A program made the translations under genes and the position numbers. The notes beneath the pieces are model-generated. The model was given only the letters and a program-made list of their open reading frames with translations, was not told the origin of the DNA and made no database searches. A stretch of DNA of 64,000 nt from contig NZ_CAJZAG010000012.1 of assembly GCF_914271485.1 (NCBI RefSeq), positions 162,934 to 226,933 on the forward strand, written 5' to 3'. Shown here in pieces: positions 62,586 to 64,000 of this stretch. The stretch is from Cupriavidus pampae. Lineage in GTDB: Bacteria; Pseudomonadota; Gammaproteobacteria; Burkholderiales; Burkholderiaceae. Every line of letters begins with the position of its first letter. Within the stretch, counting starts at the first letter, position 1.

Positions 62586-63686
62586 TTAAGCCGCCAGATC
62601 CGGTCGGTCGGTCTCGTATGACGGCGCGCTGTCGGCGACGCAGTCGCGCAGCCATTCCGCATCGGCGTTGGCGTAGTACAACGCGCCGTCGAACCAACTG
62701 AAGTCGCGGCTATTGTGGCGCGCGCCTTGCTCCAGCAACTGCAGCAAGCGATCGATCGGCACAGAGGCGGTCTCGACGCCGGGGTGCATGGCGTCCAGTT
62801 TCGGTTGCGCTTCGAACCGGAACTCACCGGGAGACACGATGAGCGCCGGAATGTCTGGCCGCCATTCTTTGGCCCGATTCCAACGCGAGGGCCCGCCGTT
62901 GGCGCGTACCGACAGCAATTGATTAGCGATACAGGCTTGGCGCAGCTGCAGCACGCGCTGCAAGAGCTCAGGCGTGACATCAATCATCGCCCATTCCACA
63001 TGCGGGCCGTCGGCCTTCGAGCCGGCCTCAACATAAAGTCGTGCCGGCTGCAGGCTTGCACGTTCGCGCTGCAAGGCATGCTGGAGACTTTCGGTGACGG
63101 CACGGCGCTGAGCCTGCCAGTTATTGACCTCGTTCGAGCGGCTTTGCTGGAAGTCGATGAAGGCGGTTTCCGCCCGCAGCGCGGCTGGGGTGGCGTCGTC
63201 CGGCGTATGGACAACCGGCAGATCGAAATGCCGTTCGTGCAGCATGGCCGGAAAATCCCCCTCGTGCTGGCTCAGGCGAAACGCGGTCTCGGCGCTGGCT
63301 CGGGCATAGAACAGCTGCTCTTGGTCGTTGTAGCCACCCAATTCGACGCCCAAGCTTTCGAGGAAAGCTCGCTCGGTCTGGGGGGCCTTGATGGTGCCGT
63401 AGAGGAAGGCGCCGTTGGCCGCCGTCAGGAGACGCTCGATGGCTTCCGGCGAAGGCTCGTTGCCAGTAAAAACCAGTCGGCAGGCTTCATCGTAATCGCA
63501 GCCGAAGCCTTCCATGCAGATGGGCACGTCATCGCCCTTCTCCCCCGCCCGCAGGCGGGCCAGCAGATCCTCCAGCGTGCAGATTTCGTTGTACGTGCGG
63601 AAGGCGAGCTTGTTGCCACTTTCTCCGAAGAGCATGGCCCGTTTTTCATCGATCTCGATCCAGCGACCTTGTTGCGTTACAGTCAT
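62586..63686 (-). CDS. YYG-domain protein, first of three tandem paralogues
   Basis: 366 residues. Unlike the other two it has a 90-residue N-terminal extension (GRWIEIDEKRAMLFGESGNK) before the YYG domain, which begins FLYGTIKAPQTERAFLESLG, then VELGGYN. The AETAFIDFQQSRSN stretch follows. The C-terminus has aromatic strands (DFSWFDGALYYANADAEWLR). It heads the operon, whose gap contains AAATAAATATT-N9-TCCAAATT. The family function is unknown. Confidence 0.68.
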   Translation of the reverse strand: MTVTQQGRWIEIDEKRAMLFGESGNKLAFRTYNEICTLEDLLARLRAGEKGDDVPICMEGFGCDYDEACRLVFTGNEPSPEAIERLLTAANGAFLYGTIKAPQTERAFLESLGVELGGYNDQEQLFYARASAETAFRLSQHEGDFPAMLHERHFDLPVVHTPDDATPAALRAETAFIDFQQSRSNEVNNWQAQRRAVTESLQHALQRERASLQPARLYVEAGSKADGPHVEWAMIDVTPELLQRVLQLRQACIANQLLSVRANGGPSRWNRAKEWRPDIPALIVSPGEFRFEAQPKLDAMHPGVETASVPIDRLLQLLEQGARHNSRDFSWFDGALYYANADAEWLRDCVADSAPSYETDRPDLAA

Positions 63687-64000
63687 CGCATACCCCGCAA
63701 TAAAATAAATATTAAAAACGCATCCAAATTGATGTAAAAAAGCTAGATAGATGCGTTAATTAGCGCGAATAGATAATAATCCATTGCGCGGGGGCTGGAA
63801 AGGAAAACGCTAGAGGGGGTGGCGGGCCCCTCGAACCGGGGCCGGGAAGAAGGCTGGACGCCCCCCGGTCGAGGGCGTCTGCTGTAGGGGGGGTCGCTTG
63901 AGAAAACGGAAAATATTGCACGCTAAGCCATGGAAGCTCCCGGCCGAGCGCCGATTACCGAGCGGCGAAGGCTAGATTCATCTGGCGTGCCCGCTTGACC
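63687..64000. promoter_or_regulatory. Control gap at the right end of the window
   Basis: AT-rich near 63690-63785. It holds the shared element AAATAAATATT (63703-63713), N9, TCCAAATT (63723-63730) and an inverted repeat ACGCATC/GATGCGT (63718-63724 with 63750-63756). The GC-rich remainder contains a hairpin GACGCCC/GGGCGTC (63857-63863 with 63873-63879) and G runs. No coding frame is convincing. Confidence 0.5.

Overview
The window is GC-rich (roughly 63% by eye) with AT-rich promoter gaps. It looks like part of a large conjugative plasmid or integrative element of a Burkholderiales host (Burkholderia/Ralstonia/Cupriavidus type). The evidence is an H-NS-like protein with the C-terminal signature typical of that order, a KfrA-like protein, lipoproteins whose lipobox is followed by glycine runs, and pieces of an IncI/R64-type system: a thin type IVb pilus (PilR end, PilS, PilV) and a DotA/TraY membrane protein. 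The genus cannot be fixed from the sequence. No rRNA, tRNA, CRISPR array or insertion sequence was found.

Layout. 1-2.4 kb: the end of pilR, then pilS and pilV, closed by a terminator. 2.6-3.7 kb: a lipoprotein on the minus strand behind a promoter with an embedded operator. 4.0-12.3 kb: a tight eight-gene minus-strand operon of unknown function, divergent from traY (12.5-14.8 kb). 14.9-23.7 kb: minus-strand genes for two lipoproteins (one an M30-type HExxH metallopeptidase), a HerA-like ATPase with a DUF5710-like insert, a zinc-finger/ankyrin protein and several unknowns. 23.8-28.7 kb: small plus-strand genes, a PD-(D/E)XK-like nuclease, an autoregulated HTH regulator and a DUF6884/YaaA-like protein, ending against a convergent gene. 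28.8-42.3 kb: a plus-strand operon of three giant polyvalent proteins carrying 19 ADP-ribosyltransferase-like repeats (7, 6 and 6) plus a small cysteine-rich protein. The third giant ends in GNAT-, ParB- and metallopeptidase-like modules. 42.5-49.7 kb: an ORC/AAA-type ATPase, H-NS, and a tyrosine recombinase translationally coupled to a 1024-residue unknown protein. 49.9-59.4 kb: a plus-strand run of small overlapping genes with internal duplications, a phosphatase-like protein, P-loop, ASCH and KfrA-like proteins, and an orphan HipA kinase. 59.6-63.7 kb: three tandem paralogues on the minus strand.

Two threads link distant parts. (1) A short domain with the signature YYGxI...LGxY occurs in five proteins: the three tandem paralogues at the right end, the C-terminus of the 5.6-7.1 kb gene, and the C-terminus of the third giant protein. 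All three operons that encode it share the 11-mer AAATAAATATT in their upstream gaps, and two of these gaps also share TCCAAATT at the same 9-base spacing. I propose one co-regulated system of polyvalent/effector-type proteins on the element. (2) The palindrome GTATC-N5-GATAC sits between the -35 and -10 boxes of three promoters: that of the HTH gene itself, that of the next gene, and that of the lipoprotein 22 kb away. This outlines a small regulon.
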